From contig NZ_LR215979.1 in the NCBI RefSeq assembly GCF_900683735.1, forward strand, positions 682,001-746,000: DNA of 64,000 bases, given 5' to 3'. The notes beneath the pieces were generated by a model that saw only the letters and a program-made list of their open reading frames with translations, did no database searches and was not told the DNA's origin. Below, in pieces: positions 10,449-19,547 of the stretch. The translations under genes and the position numbers were made by a program. Position 1 is the first letter of the stretch; every line of letters starts with the position of its first letter. Source of the DNA: Fusobacterium ulcerans ATCC 49185. Lineage in GTDB: Bacteria; Fusobacteriota; Fusobacteriia; Fusobacteriales; Fusobacteriaceae.

Positions 10449-11213
10449 ATGGATAAAAAAACTGAATATAAGATTCTTTCACTTGCCTGCCTTACAGGAA
10501 AAATTATGTTGCAGAACGGCTCTGAAGTATATAGAGTAGAAAATCATATATGCCAGGTAGCTGAATATTATGGTATGACTCCTCAATGTTTTGCTACACT
10601 TACCTGTATAATAATAACTCTTAAAAATTCTGAAGGGGAAGTTATCTCCCTAGTAGAAAGAGTGACGTCAAGAACTACTAATTTAGATAAAGTTTATCAA
10701 GTATATTCCCTTATAAGGGACATAAGCAATTACAGCTGTGATGAACTTAGAAATGAGCTTCTCAAGATTGAGAATGAAAAACCATATCCACTCCTCATAA
10801 ATATAGCAGGAAACTCTATAGGTGCTGGATTTTTTATCTTCCTTTTTTCAGGTAATATTAGAGAATTTATTGCTGCTTTTTTATGTGGTATAGTCATTGC
10901 AATAGCATCAAAAATTACAGACGCACTAAAATTAGGAACTTTTTTTACTAATCTTCTCTGTGGAGGAATTTCTTCAGGAACAGCCTGTTTATTTCTTTAT
11001 TTAGGATTTATAACAGATGTTTCTATTCCAATAATTTCCACATTGATGATATTAGTTCCAGGAGTTGCGTTTATTAATTCCATGAGAGATATATTCTCAG
11101 GAGATCTTGTTACAGGGCTTTCCAGACTGGGAGAAGTTGCCATGATAGGAACTTCAATAGCTGTTGGGTCAGGTATAGCACTGAAATTACTTCTAAACTT
11201 GGGAGGTGTATAA
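10449..11213 (+). CDS. Threonine/serine exporter ThrE, N-terminal half (DUF1212)
   Basis: A 254-residue protein: a cytoplasmic N-terminal part (NGSEVYRVENHICQVAEYYG, near residue 22) followed by five hydrophobic segments from about residue 115. This is the amino half of ThrE-like amino-acid exporters, which in some bacteria is a single chain and here is a separate gene. The carboxy half follows after one base. A -10 with TG extension (TGCTATAAT at 10406-10414) lies 35 bases upstream. Confidence 0.87.
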   Translation: MDKKTEYKILSLACLTGKIMLQNGSEVYRVENHICQVAEYYGMTPQCFATLTCIIITLKNSEGEVISLVERVTSRTTNLDKVYQVYSLIRDISNYSCDELRNELLKIENEKPYPLLINIAGNSIGAGFFIFLFSGNIREFIAAFLCGIVIAIASKITDALKLGTFFTNLLCGGISSGTACLFLYLGFITDVSIPIISTLMILVPGVAFINSMRDIFSGDLVTGLSRLGEVAMIGTSIAVGSGIALKLLLNLGGV

Positions 11214-11214
11214 T

Positions 11215-11673
11215 ATGTCAGTAGAAAAAATAATATTTCAGATTGCAGCTGCTGTATTTACTACCTTTGGGTTTGGGTTGATGTTTAACATAAAACACAA
11301 AAATCTCTTTCATACCAGTATAGCTGGAGGATTGAGTTGGGCAGTGTATCTTTTAGGACAGCACTTAAACTATTCTGAAGGATTAACATTTTTTATAGCA
11401 ACATTTGCACTTGCACTGTATTCAGAAGCAGTTTCCAGAATAATATATACGCCTGTAACAACGATATTAATAGCTGCTCTAATACCTTTGGCACCTGGAG
11501 GAGGTATTTATTATACAATGTATAATCTAATTGATAAAAATTATCCTATGGCAGTTCAAAAAGGTATTCAGACTTTTATTATAGCAGGAGCAATGGCTGT
11601 AGGAATCTTTTCAGCATCAACTGTCTTTAGACTTTATGATGAAATAAAGTCTAGAGTTAATAAGAATACTTAG
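11215..11673 (+). CDS. Threonine/serine exporter, C-terminal half (DUF3815/ThrE_2)
   Basis: A 152-residue, four- to five-segment membrane protein with PGGGIYYTMYNLI near residue 100, the ThrE_2 signature. It begins at the ATG 8 bases after GGGAGG, one base after the stop of its partner, which implies translational coupling. An upstream in-frame ATG inside the partner gene lies at the SD box and is unlikely to be used. The two proteins together should form the exporter. Confidence 0.85.
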   Translation: MSVEKIIFQIAAAVFTTFGFGLMFNIKHKNLFHTSIAGGLSWAVYLLGQHLNYSEGLTFFIATFALALYSEAVSRIIYTPVTTILIAALIPLAPGGGIYYTMYNLIDKNYPMAVQKGIQTFIIAGAMAVGIFSASTVFRLYDEIKSRVNKNT

Positions 11674-11676
11674 ATT

Positions 11677-11700
11677 AAGGGGGAATTTTTCCCCTTTTTA
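11677..11700. terminator. Terminator shared by thrE pair and HU gene
   Basis: Stem AAGGGGGAA / TTCCCCTT with a very short loop and a T-run, between two convergent genes. It overlaps the last codon of the HU gene by three bases. Confidence 0.75.
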
Positions 11701-11991
11701 ACTGTTTTTTACTCTTTCAGCAAATTTCTTTCCAACTGTAAATTTTAAAACTCTCTTAGCTGGAATTACTATTCTCTCTTTAGTTCTAGGGTTACCATAA
11801 GTTCTTTGTTCTCTATGTTCTATTTCAAATTTACCCCAGTCTTTAAAAATAACTTTTTCATCTTTATCAATAACTTGTTTTAAAGTATCAAAAAAAACTT
11901 TTACTCTTTTTTTAGCTTCACCTATATTTTTCAGTCTTCCATCCAACTTGAAAGATTCTAGATACATCTTCATAAATTCTTTTTCTGTCAT
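11698..11991 (-). CDS. HU/IHF-family DNA-binding protein
   Basis: A 97-residue histone-like protein. The beta-arm region reads FKDWGKFEIEHREQRTYGNPRTKERIVIPAKRVLKFTVGKKF, matching the HU signature GFGxFxxxxRxxRxGxNPxTxxxIxIPA with some drift; its first glycine is replaced by aspartate-tryptophan. It bends and compacts DNA as a dimer. An AAGGAGG box precedes the start. It is more divergent than a housekeeping HU, so a paralogue is possible. Confidence 0.85.
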   Translation of the reverse strand: MTEKEFMKMYLESFKLDGRLKNIGEAKKRVKVFFDTLKQVIDKDEKVIFKDWGKFEIEHREQRTYGNPRTKERIVIPAKRVLKFTVGKKFAERVKNS

Positions 11992-12208
11992 TTTTGTGTG
12001 CCTCCTTGACTTGTTCTATTTTTATTTTTAAAGATGGTTCTTTTTTTTCTTAAAATGAAGTATACTATGAGTATATTCATATTAATATAACCTATATTAA
12101 CATTGTTTTGATTAATATAAAATTCGAATTTTTTTTCAAAAATAATGAAAAAAATTTCATAGGTCACTTTTTCACAAATATGTATACAAAATTTGAAAGG
12201 AGTTAAAG

Positions 12209-13627
12209 ATGCTTAATGGAAAAAATCTGAATATTTTAGAACTTTTATTTCAGAATGAATACACTGTTGAGGATTTATCTTCTGTTTTAAATCTCAATTC
12301 GAGGACTATACGTTATAATATAAAAGATATAAATTCAGTGCTAAATAAATGTAATTTAAATGGAATATTAAAAAATAAAGATAAATATTTTCTTGAAAAA
12401 AAAGAAATGGTTAAAATAAAAAAGCTAATTTCAGAATTTTCTTCACTCACTTTTATTGACAGAAGAGATTATTTAATAACTAAACTTTTAATAGATGACA
12501 AAATAATATTGAGTCACGAAAGTAGAATATTAGATGTAACAAGAAGAACTTTAAATTATGATTTAGTAGAGATAAAAAAATTTTTGGCACCCTATTCTAT
12601 AACTGTTGAAGTTATACATGGAAAGGGAATAACTTTGCATGGAAACGAGAAACATCTAAAAATACTATTAATTGCTTTCCTTACTAAGTTTATTTCAAAA
12701 GGAAGAAAACTTAAAAATATATTTAAGGAGCTACTTTATTCAATAGTGACAGAAGAAAAATTAAATGAATATATGCTTAAAGGAAATAAATTACTTAAAA
12801 TGGCAGATAAAAATATTCAGACATATAGTTTTTATTCAATAATAGCTATATTTGTAGATTCACATTTAAAAAGAAAAAAATTTGAAGATAACTATATTTA
12901 TTCTTATTCTTCACAGCGGTATTATGAATATTTTAATCTGGTAAGAGAGTTTATAAAAGATGATATAAAGCTGAGCAACTTTGCTGTTCATAATATAACC
13001 CTCATACTTATGGAGATATATTCAACAGATTTAGATGAAAACCTACATAGAAATATAGAAGAGTTTTTAAAAGAATTAAAGAAAAGATGTAATAATGAAT
13101 TAAACATGAATGAAGAATTTGTTTATAGAATTTCTTCAGTTATCAAAATTTCAGTGTATAAATCAAAATTTAATATAGTACAGAAAAATCTTGATTTTAC
13201 AGATGTTCCTAAATATTGTTCAAAAATATTTAATACAATATATGAACTAATACCCAAATATTTTATGCAATTTGTTATGGAGGATTTCATACTTTTAGCA
13301 ATAATTATTCAGGAAAATATAGAAAAAGAAAAATATGCAGGAAGCAAACCTAAAAAAATACTTGTTGTAGATAATACTTTTGAACAGAGAGCTACCAAAA
13401 TGGTTATAAAAAAGCTTCAATGCACATATAATATAGAGATTATAGAAGTAATACCTGATTATAGGATAGAATATTTTCTTTCTGAAAATGAAGACATAGA
13501 TCTTATTATATCCCTTGCAAATTTAGATGATGAACCACATGGAATCCCAGTTTTAAAAATTTATCTCAGCGATTTTTGGAATGGAATAAATGTTTTAGAT
13601 GAATTTAACATACCAAAAAAATATTAA
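12209..13627 (+). CDS. PRD/BglG-type transcriptional regulator
   Basis: A 472-residue regulator. It has an N-terminal HTH (residues 8-60, EYTVEDLSSVLNLNSRTIRYNIKDIN), a second HTH-like part (about 95-140, ESRILDVTRRTLNYDLVEIKKFL), a long helical PRD-like middle and a C-terminal piece resembling an EIIB fold (KPKKILVVDNTFEQRATKMVIKKL, then DLIISLANLDDE). This is the layout of BglG/Mga-type activators. No PTS operon adjoins it, so its target cannot be inferred. The AAAGGAG box supports the start. Confidence 0.7.
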   Translation: MLNGKNLNILELLFQNEYTVEDLSSVLNLNSRTIRYNIKDINSVLNKCNLNGILKNKDKYFLEKKEMVKIKKLISEFSSLTFIDRRDYLITKLLIDDKIILSHESRILDVTRRTLNYDLVEIKKFLAPYSITVEVIHGKGITLHGNEKHLKILLIAFLTKFISKGRKLKNIFKELLYSIVTEEKLNEYMLKGNKLLKMADKNIQTYSFYSIIAIFVDSHLKRKKFEDNYIYSYSSQRYYEYFNLVREFIKDDIKLSNFAVHNITLILMEIYSTDLDENLHRNIEEFLKELKKRCNNELNMNEEFVYRISSVIKISVYKSKFNIVQKNLDFTDVPKYCSKIFNTIYELIPKYFMQFVMEDFILLAIIIQENIEKEKYAGSKPKKILVVDNTFEQRATKMVIKKLQCTYNIEIIEVIPDYRIEYFLSENEDIDLIISLANLDDEPHGIPVLKIYLSDFWNGINVLDEFNIPKKY

Positions 13628-13630
13628 AAT

Positions 13631-13665
13631 AAAAAGTTCTCTACAATTAAGCAAGAGAACTTTTT
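13631..13665. terminator. Bidirectional terminator between PRD regulator and GNAT gene
   Basis: A 12-bp stem AAAAAGTTCTCT / AGAGAACTTTTT with an 11-base loop between convergent genes. Confidence 0.88.
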
Positions 13666-13669
13666 ATTT

Positions 13670-14122
13670 TTAAGAAAGCTGCATATACATATCAATATGA
13701 GGTATTCCATCTTCATCATACACATCAGATACAGCTGTAAATCCTACTGAAGAATAAAAATCTTTTAGATAAAATTGAGCACCAATAGTAATTTCATTTT
13801 CTCCAAAAATATTTTTTACACATTCTATACATTGTAATACTAATTTTCTGGCATATCCATACTTTCTATAGCTGTTCAATACCATTACTCTTCCAATAGA
13901 AACAGTGTCATAAGATAATCCTTTAGCTAAAACTCTGGCATAACATATAATTTTACCAGTATCTTTATCTCTTGAATAAATATGGAGAGAATCAAAATCT
14001 TTTTCATCAAAATCTAAATAAGAACAATTCTGCTCTACTACGAATACTTCCTGTCTGATTTTTCCAATTTCATAAAGCTCTCTAGCAGATAATTCATCAA
14101 ATCTTTTTATAGAAAATTCCAT
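13670..14122 (-). CDS. GNAT N-acetyltransferase, ElaA-like
   Basis: A 150-residue acetyltransferase. The start region ELYEIGKIRQEVFVVEQNCSYLDFDEKD matches ElaA (xxLRxxVFVVEQxCxYxxxDxxD), the acetyl-CoA loop is MVLNSYRKYGYARKLV (residues 81-96), and the end FYSSVGFTAVSDVYDEDGIPHIDM is also ElaA-like. Substrate is unknown for this family. Monocistronic, convergent with the PRD regulator and divergent from rubrerythrin. Confidence 0.88.
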   Translation of the reverse strand: MEFSIKRFDELSARELYEIGKIRQEVFVVEQNCSYLDFDEKDFDSLHIYSRDKDTGKIICYARVLAKGLSYDTVSIGRVMVLNSYRKYGYARKLVLQCIECVKNIFGENEITIGAQFYLKDFYSSVGFTAVSDVYDEDGIPHIDMYMQLS

Positions 14123-14197
14123 GTGCTGTTCCCCCTTATTATTGTTAATATCTATCTCTAGATTATACCTTTAAATACAAAATATTTCAAAATTTAT

Positions 14198-14226
14198 TTG
14201 ACATTATCAAGATGATATGTTATCTT
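14198..14226 (+). promoter_or_regulatory. Rubrerythrin promoter with palindrome in spacer
   Basis: TTGACA, a 17-base spacer and TATCTT. The spacer holds the inverted repeat TATCA-AGA-TGATA (14205-14217). The 15-mer at 14204-14218 agrees with 10 of 14 positions of the PerR box TTATAATnATTATAA as I remember it, suggesting peroxide control; this is inference. Confidence 0.6.
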
Positions 14227-14276
14227 ATTTGTAGAGATTACAAAAATGTAAAAAGAAAATAAGGAGATGATTTTAA

Positions 14277-14816
14277 ATGGAATTGAAAGGGTCAAAAACA
14301 GAGAAGAATTTAATGACTGCATTTGCTGGGGAATCAGAAGCAAGAAATAAATATACATATTATGCATCAAAGGCTAAAAAAGATGGATTTGAGCAAGTGT
14401 CAAAATTATTTGAAGCAACTGCTAACAATGAGAAAGAACATGCTAAACTTTGGTTCAAACTTTTAAAAGGTGGAAATATTCCTTCAACTATTGATAATCT
14501 TTTAGATGCTGCTGAGGGAGAAAACTATGAGTGGACTGATATGTATGCTGAATTTGCAAAAGTAGCAAAAGAAGAAGGGTTCACTGAAATTGCTAGATTA
14601 TTTGAAGGTGTAGCAAAAGTAGAAAAAGAACATGAAGAAAGATATAGAAAATTATTAGCTAATATCAAAGAAGAAATGGTATTCGCAAGAGAAGAAGAGG
14701 TAGCATGGGAATGTATGAACTGTGGACATATTCACTATGGAAAGAAAGCTCCAGAAGTTTGTCCAGTATGTGCTCATCCACAAGCTTACTTCATGATTCA
14801 GCCTAAAAATTTCTAA
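14277..14816 (+). CDS. rbr: Rubrerythrin
   Basis: A 179-residue peroxide reductase. The ferritin-like four-helix part carries the di-iron motifs [11 protein letters not shown] (about residue 18), NNEKEHAKL (about 50) and [10 protein letters not shown] (about 118). The C-terminal rubredoxin domain has Cys146, Cys149, Cys162 and Cys165. In anaerobes it reduces hydrogen peroxide using electrons from rubredoxin or NADH-linked partners. It has its own promoter and a strong terminator, so it is monocistronic. Standard length and domain order. Confidence 0.97.
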   Translation: MELKGSKTEKNLMTAFAGESEARNKYTYYASKAKKDGFEQVSKLFEATANNEKEHAKLWFKLLKGGNIPSTIDNLLDAAEGENYEWTDMYAEFAKVAKEEGFTEIARLFEGVAKVEKEHEERYRKLLANIKEEMVFAREEEVAWECMNCGHIHYGKKAPEVCPVCAHPQAYFMIQPKNF

Positions 14817-14829
14817 TTAAGTAAAAATC

Positions 14830-14862
14830 AGACCAGCCTGTTAACTTCAAGCTGGTCTTTTT
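14830..14862. terminator. Terminator between rbr and phnW
   Basis: An 8-bp GC-rich stem AGACCAGC / GCTGGTCT and a T-run, between convergent genes. Confidence 0.88.
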
Positions 14863-14865
14863 ATA

Positions 14866-15984
14866 TTACCATGTAGCCTTTTCTATAGCTTTCAGTAGTG
14901 CATAAATATCATCTGGATATACTTCACCAATATTTCCTATTCTAAAACTTTCCATGTCAGTAACTTTTCCGGGATAGATGACGAATCCCTCTTTCTTTAA
15001 CTTATAATAGAATTTCTCAAAATTATAATCTGGATTTTCAGGTGCAAAGAAAGTAGTTATTATTGGGGATTGATACTCTTCAGAAATAAGTGATTTGAAG
15101 CCTAGATTTTTCATTCCCTCTCTCAAAATAGTATTATTTTTTCTGTATCTTTTTTCTCTTTCTATCACGCCCCCTTCTTTTTCTAATTCTAAAAGAGCCT
15201 GATAAAAAGCTCTTACAGTATGAGTAGGGGAAGTGAATCTCCATTTTCCATTATTTTCCTCCATGACTTTCCATTGATTGTATAGATCAAGAGAAAGAGA
15301 ACGAGCCTGCCCTGAACAGTTTTCTAAAACTTCTTTTCTGCATATGATGAAAGAGAAACCCGGAACACCTTGTATACATTTATTTGAAGAACTGATTATA
15401 AAATCTGCTTTTACCTCTTCAATATCTATTTCAATACCGCCAAAACTTGACATAGCATCAACAATATATATCTTATTAAATTCTTTAACTAATTCTCCTA
15501 TCTTTTCAATAGGATTTAAAATTCCACTTGTAGTTTCACTATGTACTACAGCTACATGAGTGATATCTGGATTAGATTCAAGGATTTCTCTCACTCTGTT
15601 GATATCTATAATATCTTTATCACCAAATTTTTCTATGATATTATTTATTTTTAAAACCTGAGCAATTTCTCCCATTCTGTTTCCATAAGCTCCATTTGAT
15701 AAAATTAATAACTTCCCATTTTCAGGAAGAGCAGTTCCTATAACAGATTCTACTCCAAAAGAACCGCTTCCCTGCATAAGAACAGAAGTATATTTATGAT
15801 AATTTCCTGATGGAACAGCTAATCTTACTAATTTTTCTCTTATTTCCTGAACTATATTATTATATTCTTTATCCCATGTACACCAGTCTTTAAGCATAGC
15901 CATTCTCACTCCATTGCTTGTAGTTAATGGTCCTGGTGTTAAAAGCAGATATGGTTTTTCTAAATATTCTTCTAAAGTATGCAT
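14866..15984 (-). CDS. phnW: 2-aminoethylphosphonate-pyruvate transaminase PhnW
   Basis: A 372-residue fold-type I PLP aminotransferase. The start YLLLTPGPLTTSNGVRMAMLKDWCTWD is characteristic of PhnW. PLP-binding Asp176 (IVDAMSSFGG) and the Schiff-base Lys202 (SSNKCIQGVPGF) are in place. It converts 2-aminoethylphosphonate plus pyruvate to phosphonoacetaldehyde plus alanine. It is the last gene of the minus-strand phosphonate operon, 25 bases after phnX. Confidence 0.95.
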   Translation of the reverse strand: MHTLEEYLEKPYLLLTPGPLTTSNGVRMAMLKDWCTWDKEYNNIVQEIREKLVRLAVPSGNYHKYTSVLMQGSGSFGVESVIGTALPENGKLLILSNGAYGNRMGEIAQVLKINNIIEKFGDKDIIDINRVREILESNPDITHVAVVHSETTSGILNPIEKIGELVKEFNKIYIVDAMSSFGGIEIDIEEVKADFIISSSNKCIQGVPGFSFIICRKEVLENCSGQARSLSLDLYNQWKVMEENNGKWRFTSPTHTVRAFYQALLELEKEGGVIEREKRYRKNNTILREGMKNLGFKSLISEEYQSPIITTFFAPENPDYNFEKFYYKLKKEGFVIYPGKVTDMESFRIGNIGEVYPDDIYALLKAIEKATW

Positions 15985-16009
15985 GTTTAATTCCTCCAGC
16001 TTAACTGTT

Positions 16010-16813
16010 TTAGGCTCTTTCGCCGTTTTTTAATTTGTTGTTGATAATATCTATAATATATGGAACTTTTGAAATGTCCTCTATTACAAAATGAGCTCCT
16101 GCTGAAAGCATTTTTTCAGCTGTTTTTTCCATCTTTTCTTTCAATTCTTTTTCAGAAAGAGAGTTTACTTCTTCAAGGGATAATCCTAGTTCACTGCTTC
16201 CTTTTAATATTCCAACTGTCCACACTTTCGCATTTCTTCCCTCTTTAATGTCAGAGATTGTATCTCCGATTTTTATAACACAGTCTGTGTCCTCTTCTCC
16301 AAGAGTAAGCATATTCTGATATATCATATATGGAGCAGGTCTTCCAGCTGGAACAGCATTAGGAGTAGTATAGTAATCTGGAGAATATCCCTGAGATTTT
16401 GCCCCAGCAGTGACAATGTCCATCATTTCCTGTGTGTATCCTGTTGTTGAACCTATTTTCAATCCTCTTTCCCTCAAAATATTTACAGTTTCTATGCAGT
16501 GTGGAACAGGTTCAGTATAGTCAGCAAGTATTTTAAAAAGCTTGTTTTCAAAATTTTTGTAAAGCTCTTCTATATCATTTTCATTCCACATTTTATTATA
16601 TTTTTCATTCCATAGAGCAGTAACTCTGTCAAGTGACAGCATAGCTTTGATATGATCTATTTTCAGCATTCCCATAGGGCCTCTTGCTTCTTCCAGTGTT
16701 ACATCTATATTTTTTTCTTTGAATATTTCAAGGAAAACCTGTACAGGAGCAAAGCATCCATAATCAACAGCAGTTCCAGCCCAGTCAAAAATTACAAGAT
16801 TTATTTTTTTCAT
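16010..16813 (-). CDS. phnX: Phosphonoacetaldehyde hydrolase (phosphonatase) PhnX
   Basis: A 267-residue HAD-superfamily enzyme. Motif I is FDWAGTAVDYG with nucleophile Asp10. The cap-domain lysine that forms the Schiff base with the substrate aldehyde is K51 in GPMGMLKIDHI, the diagnostic phosphonatase motif. The acidic motif KIGDTISDIKEG is near residue 190. It splits the C-P bond to give acetaldehyde and phosphate. Together with phnW it forms the complete two-step 2-aminoethylphosphonate pathway. Confidence 0.96.
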   Translation of the reverse strand: MKKINLVIFDWAGTAVDYGCFAPVQVFLEIFKEKNIDVTLEEARGPMGMLKIDHIKAMLSLDRVTALWNEKYNKMWNENDIEELYKNFENKLFKILADYTEPVPHCIETVNILRERGLKIGSTTGYTQEMMDIVTAGAKSQGYSPDYYTTPNAVPAGRPAPYMIYQNMLTLGEEDTDCVIKIGDTISDIKEGRNAKVWTVGILKGSSELGLSLEEVNSLSEKELKEKMEKTAEKMLSAGAHFVIEDISKVPYIIDIINNKLKNGERA

Positions 16814-16815
16814 AA

Positions 16816-18540
16816 TTAAACATTCTCCTCTTTCATTTTATTTTTTCTTTTTTGTAAAAACTTTAAAATTATCTGATATATTATTTTAATTATTATATTT
16901 GTAAGAAGTATTACTATGGACATTGCAGAAGCTTTTGCTATCTCCCCTGTATCATCCAGATTGATTACTGCTATGGAAAGGAGATTCAGACTTGATGTAT
17001 AAAGGAATACAAGAGCTGAAATAGTTACCATAGAATTTACAAAGTAATAGAAGAATATCTCTAATATTGATTCGAGACACATTGGGAAGGTTACATTGGA
17101 AAATGTTTTGTACCAAGGTATTCCCATTGAGAGAGAAACTCTTTCAAATTCTTTGTCCAGCTTCTTCAAAGCTGTGTTGGCAGTTAAAAAAGATATTGAG
17201 TAAAAATGTATCACATTTGCCAGTACCATTATCCAGATAGTCTTATACAATGAATTGAAAGGATTCATTATACTTATATTTAAAAAAGGTATTGTGAAAT
17301 AGCTTTTATTAAAAAAGAATATATATGAAATACCTATTACCATTCCTGGAAGTGCTAGGGGAACAAGAGAAAGAAAATATATCACTTTATCCTTTAAGGT
17401 TTTCTTTTCTTTTTTCTCAATAAGATAAGCACTCATAAATGTCATAAAAGTTCCAAATATTCCAGAAAGAACTGCAAGAATAAAAGAGTTTTTAAAGAAT
17501 ATCTCAATACCGCCGTTATAGTCATAAAATTTAAAATTATTCAGACTGAAACTAAGATCATAGGGCCATAGTTTAGAAAAAGCTGAAACAAATATTGTGA
17601 CAAAAATTGATATGATAAATAAACAAATCAATATAGTATAAATGTAGAAAAATATATTCCTCGCCTTATTTTCCTTTGCAGTATAGGGAATAGATTTTGC
17701 ATTGAGGACTACCCCCTGTTTTTTCTGTATCTTCTGATCAATAAAGAATGCTGCTACAGAAGGAATCAATAGAATGATACTGACAACAGCTCCCATAGAC
17801 ATATTATTCTGTCCAACTACTTTAATATATACATCTGTAGCCAGAACACTGAAATTTCCTCCTACTACTTTTGGAGCACCAAAATCTGTAAATGAAAGTA
17901 TGAATGCTATAATAAAAGAAGATATCATTCCATATTTCATATTTGGAAGAGTGATAGTAAAAAATTTTCTGAAATTACTTGTTCCCAGCATATCAGCAGC
18001 TTCATAAAGTCTGTAGTCAGTTGTAGAAAGAGCAATATTCAATACCAGAAATATCTGTGGAAAAATATATAAAACCTCAGCTATTATTATTCCAGTAGCA
18101 CCATAGAGATTAATATCAAAAGCAAACTGAGGAAGTTTATCAAAAAAACCAGTAGTTACAGCCCCTTTTCTCCCAAAGAGATACACAAGAGATATACCAT
18201 GCATCATTGTAGGAGCAAAGAGAGGCATGAGGGCTATATATTTGAATATATTTTTAAATCTGATTGTAGTTCTCTGTACACCATAGGCATAGATAAAAGC
18301 TAGTACCAGAGATATGATGCTTGAAGCTATTGAGATAGTAAATGTATTTTTTAATGAGATAAGAAGATTTTTATTTGAGAAATATTCTTTGAAGTTGCTG
18401 AGTCCAATAAATTCTCCAGAGTTGTTTTCAAAGGATTTCGTCAGTAAAAGCCCTAGAGGAAAAACTATGGCAACTATCAAAAAAATAAGGATAAACCAAG
18501 TGAGTATTTCTCTGATTACTTCATCTTTAGTTTTTTCCAT
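16816..18540 (-). CDS. 2-aminoethylphosphonate ABC transporter permease, two MetI units fused
   Basis: A 574-residue inner-membrane protein with two copies of the binding-protein-dependent permease domain. Each has the EAA-type loop: YEAADMLGTSNFRKFFTITLPNM (about 200-225) and FERVSLSMGIPWYKTFSNVTFP (about 480-500). About twelve hydrophobic segments are seen. A single fused chain replaces separate PhnU and PhnV permeases. The N-terminal codons overlap the phnT stop, and phnX begins 2 bases downstream, so the operon is translationally coupled. Substrate is inferred from phnW and phnX. Confidence 0.88.
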   Translation of the reverse strand: MEKTKDEVIREILTWFILIFLIVAIVFPLGLLLTKSFENNSGEFIGLSNFKEYFSNKNLLISLKNTFTISIASSIISLVLAFIYAYGVQRTTIRFKNIFKYIALMPLFAPTMMHGISLVYLFGRKGAVTTGFFDKLPQFAFDINLYGATGIIIAEVLYIFPQIFLVLNIALSTTDYRLYEAADMLGTSNFRKFFTITLPNMKYGMISSFIIAFILSFTDFGAPKVVGGNFSVLATDVYIKVVGQNNMSMGAVVSIILLIPSVAAFFIDQKIQKKQGVVLNAKSIPYTAKENKARNIFFYIYTILICLFIISIFVTIFVSAFSKLWPYDLSFSLNNFKFYDYNGGIEIFFKNSFILAVLSGIFGTFMTFMSAYLIEKKEKKTLKDKVIYFLSLVPLALPGMVIGISYIFFFNKSYFTIPFLNISIMNPFNSLYKTIWIMVLANVIHFYSISFLTANTALKKLDKEFERVSLSMGIPWYKTFSNVTFPMCLESILEIFFYYFVNSMVTISALVFLYTSSLNLLSIAVINLDDTGEIAKASAMSIVILLTNIIIKIIYQIILKFLQKRKNKMKEENV

Positions 18541-19523
18541 TATGATACCTCATCTCTGAAATCGAGATAGAAGCTTTCATCAAATTCAAGAAAAAATTTA
18601 TTTCCCTGTTTCAAAGTTTGTTCATTTATAAAATTACAAGGAACTTCAACTTTCAATATTCTATCTCTATTTTTGAAAAAAAGCCTGTAAGATGGGCCTA
18701 AGTATTCCCAGCTTTCTATTTCTCTCATTATAAATTTATTTTTATTACTCAATACATCAGATACTATTTTTACATGTTCTGGACGTATAGCCTTTCCATT
18801 TTCCAGAAAATTTATTTTACCTATGAAATCTGCTGTGAAAAATGAGTTGGGATTCTCATATATCTCTCTTGGACTTCCCCACTGCATTATTTCTCCATCT
18901 TTCATGACCATAATTTTATCTGACATAGATAAGGCTTCCTCTTGATCATGAGTTACCATAATAGTAGTAAGTCCAAGCTTCTTTTGCAGGGACTTAATAT
19001 CATTTCTTAATTTTTCTCTTACCTTTGCATCCAGTGCAGAAAGAGGTTCATCTAACAGAAGTATATCTGGTTCAAGGGCAACTGCTCTAGCAAGAGCCAC
19101 TCTCTGCTGCTGCCCTCCGCTCATTTCATTGGGATATTTATTGCTGATAGAAAAAAGTCCTACCATCTCCAATACACTTTTAACTTTCTTTTCTATTAAA
19201 TCTTTAGGCATTTTTTTATTTTTTAGTCCATAAGCTATATTTTCCCATGTTGTCATATTGGGGAAAAGGGCATATGACTGAAAAACTATAGAGAAGTTTC
19301 TTTTCGATGGATGAAGTGAAGAGATATCCTTTCCCTTTAGAAAAAGATTTCCAGAATTAAGTTCTTCCAGTCCAGATATAACTCTCAATAAAGTAGTTTT
19401 TCCACAGCCGCTGGGGCCGAGAAAGGAGATAAACTCCCCTTTCTCAATAGATAAGCTTATATTTTTTAAAGCATGAAATTTTCCATAATATTTATTTACA
19501 TTTTTTACTTCTAAATAACTCAT
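18540..19523 (-). CDS. phnT: 2-aminoethylphosphonate ABC transporter ATP-binding protein
   Basis: A 327-residue ABC ATPase of the CUT1/Fbp-like class. Walker A is GPSGCGKTT at residues 36-44, the signature MSGGQQQRVALARA is near 134, Walker B is ILLLDEPLSALD near 158 and the switch His lies in MVTHDQEEA. About 90 C-terminal residues form a TOBE-like domain (AIRPEHVKIVS). It powers uptake through the fused permease. The last base of its stop overlaps the first base of the next ATG. Confidence 0.92.
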   Translation of the reverse strand: MSYLEVKNVNKYYGKFHALKNISLSIEKGEFISFLGPSGCGKTTLLRVISGLEELNSGNLFLKGKDISSLHPSKRNFSIVFQSYALFPNMTTWENIAYGLKNKKMPKDLIEKKVKSVLEMVGLFSISNKYPNEMSGGQQQRVALARAVALEPDILLLDEPLSALDAKVREKLRNDIKSLQKKLGLTTIMVTHDQEEALSMSDKIMVMKDGEIMQWGSPREIYENPNSFFTADFIGKINFLENGKAIRPEHVKIVSDVLSNKNKFIMREIESWEYLGPSYRLFFKNRDRILKVEVPCNFINEQTLKQGNKFFLEFDESFYLDFRDEVS

Positions 19524-19547
19524 ATTTCCTCCAGAATCAGGATATTT

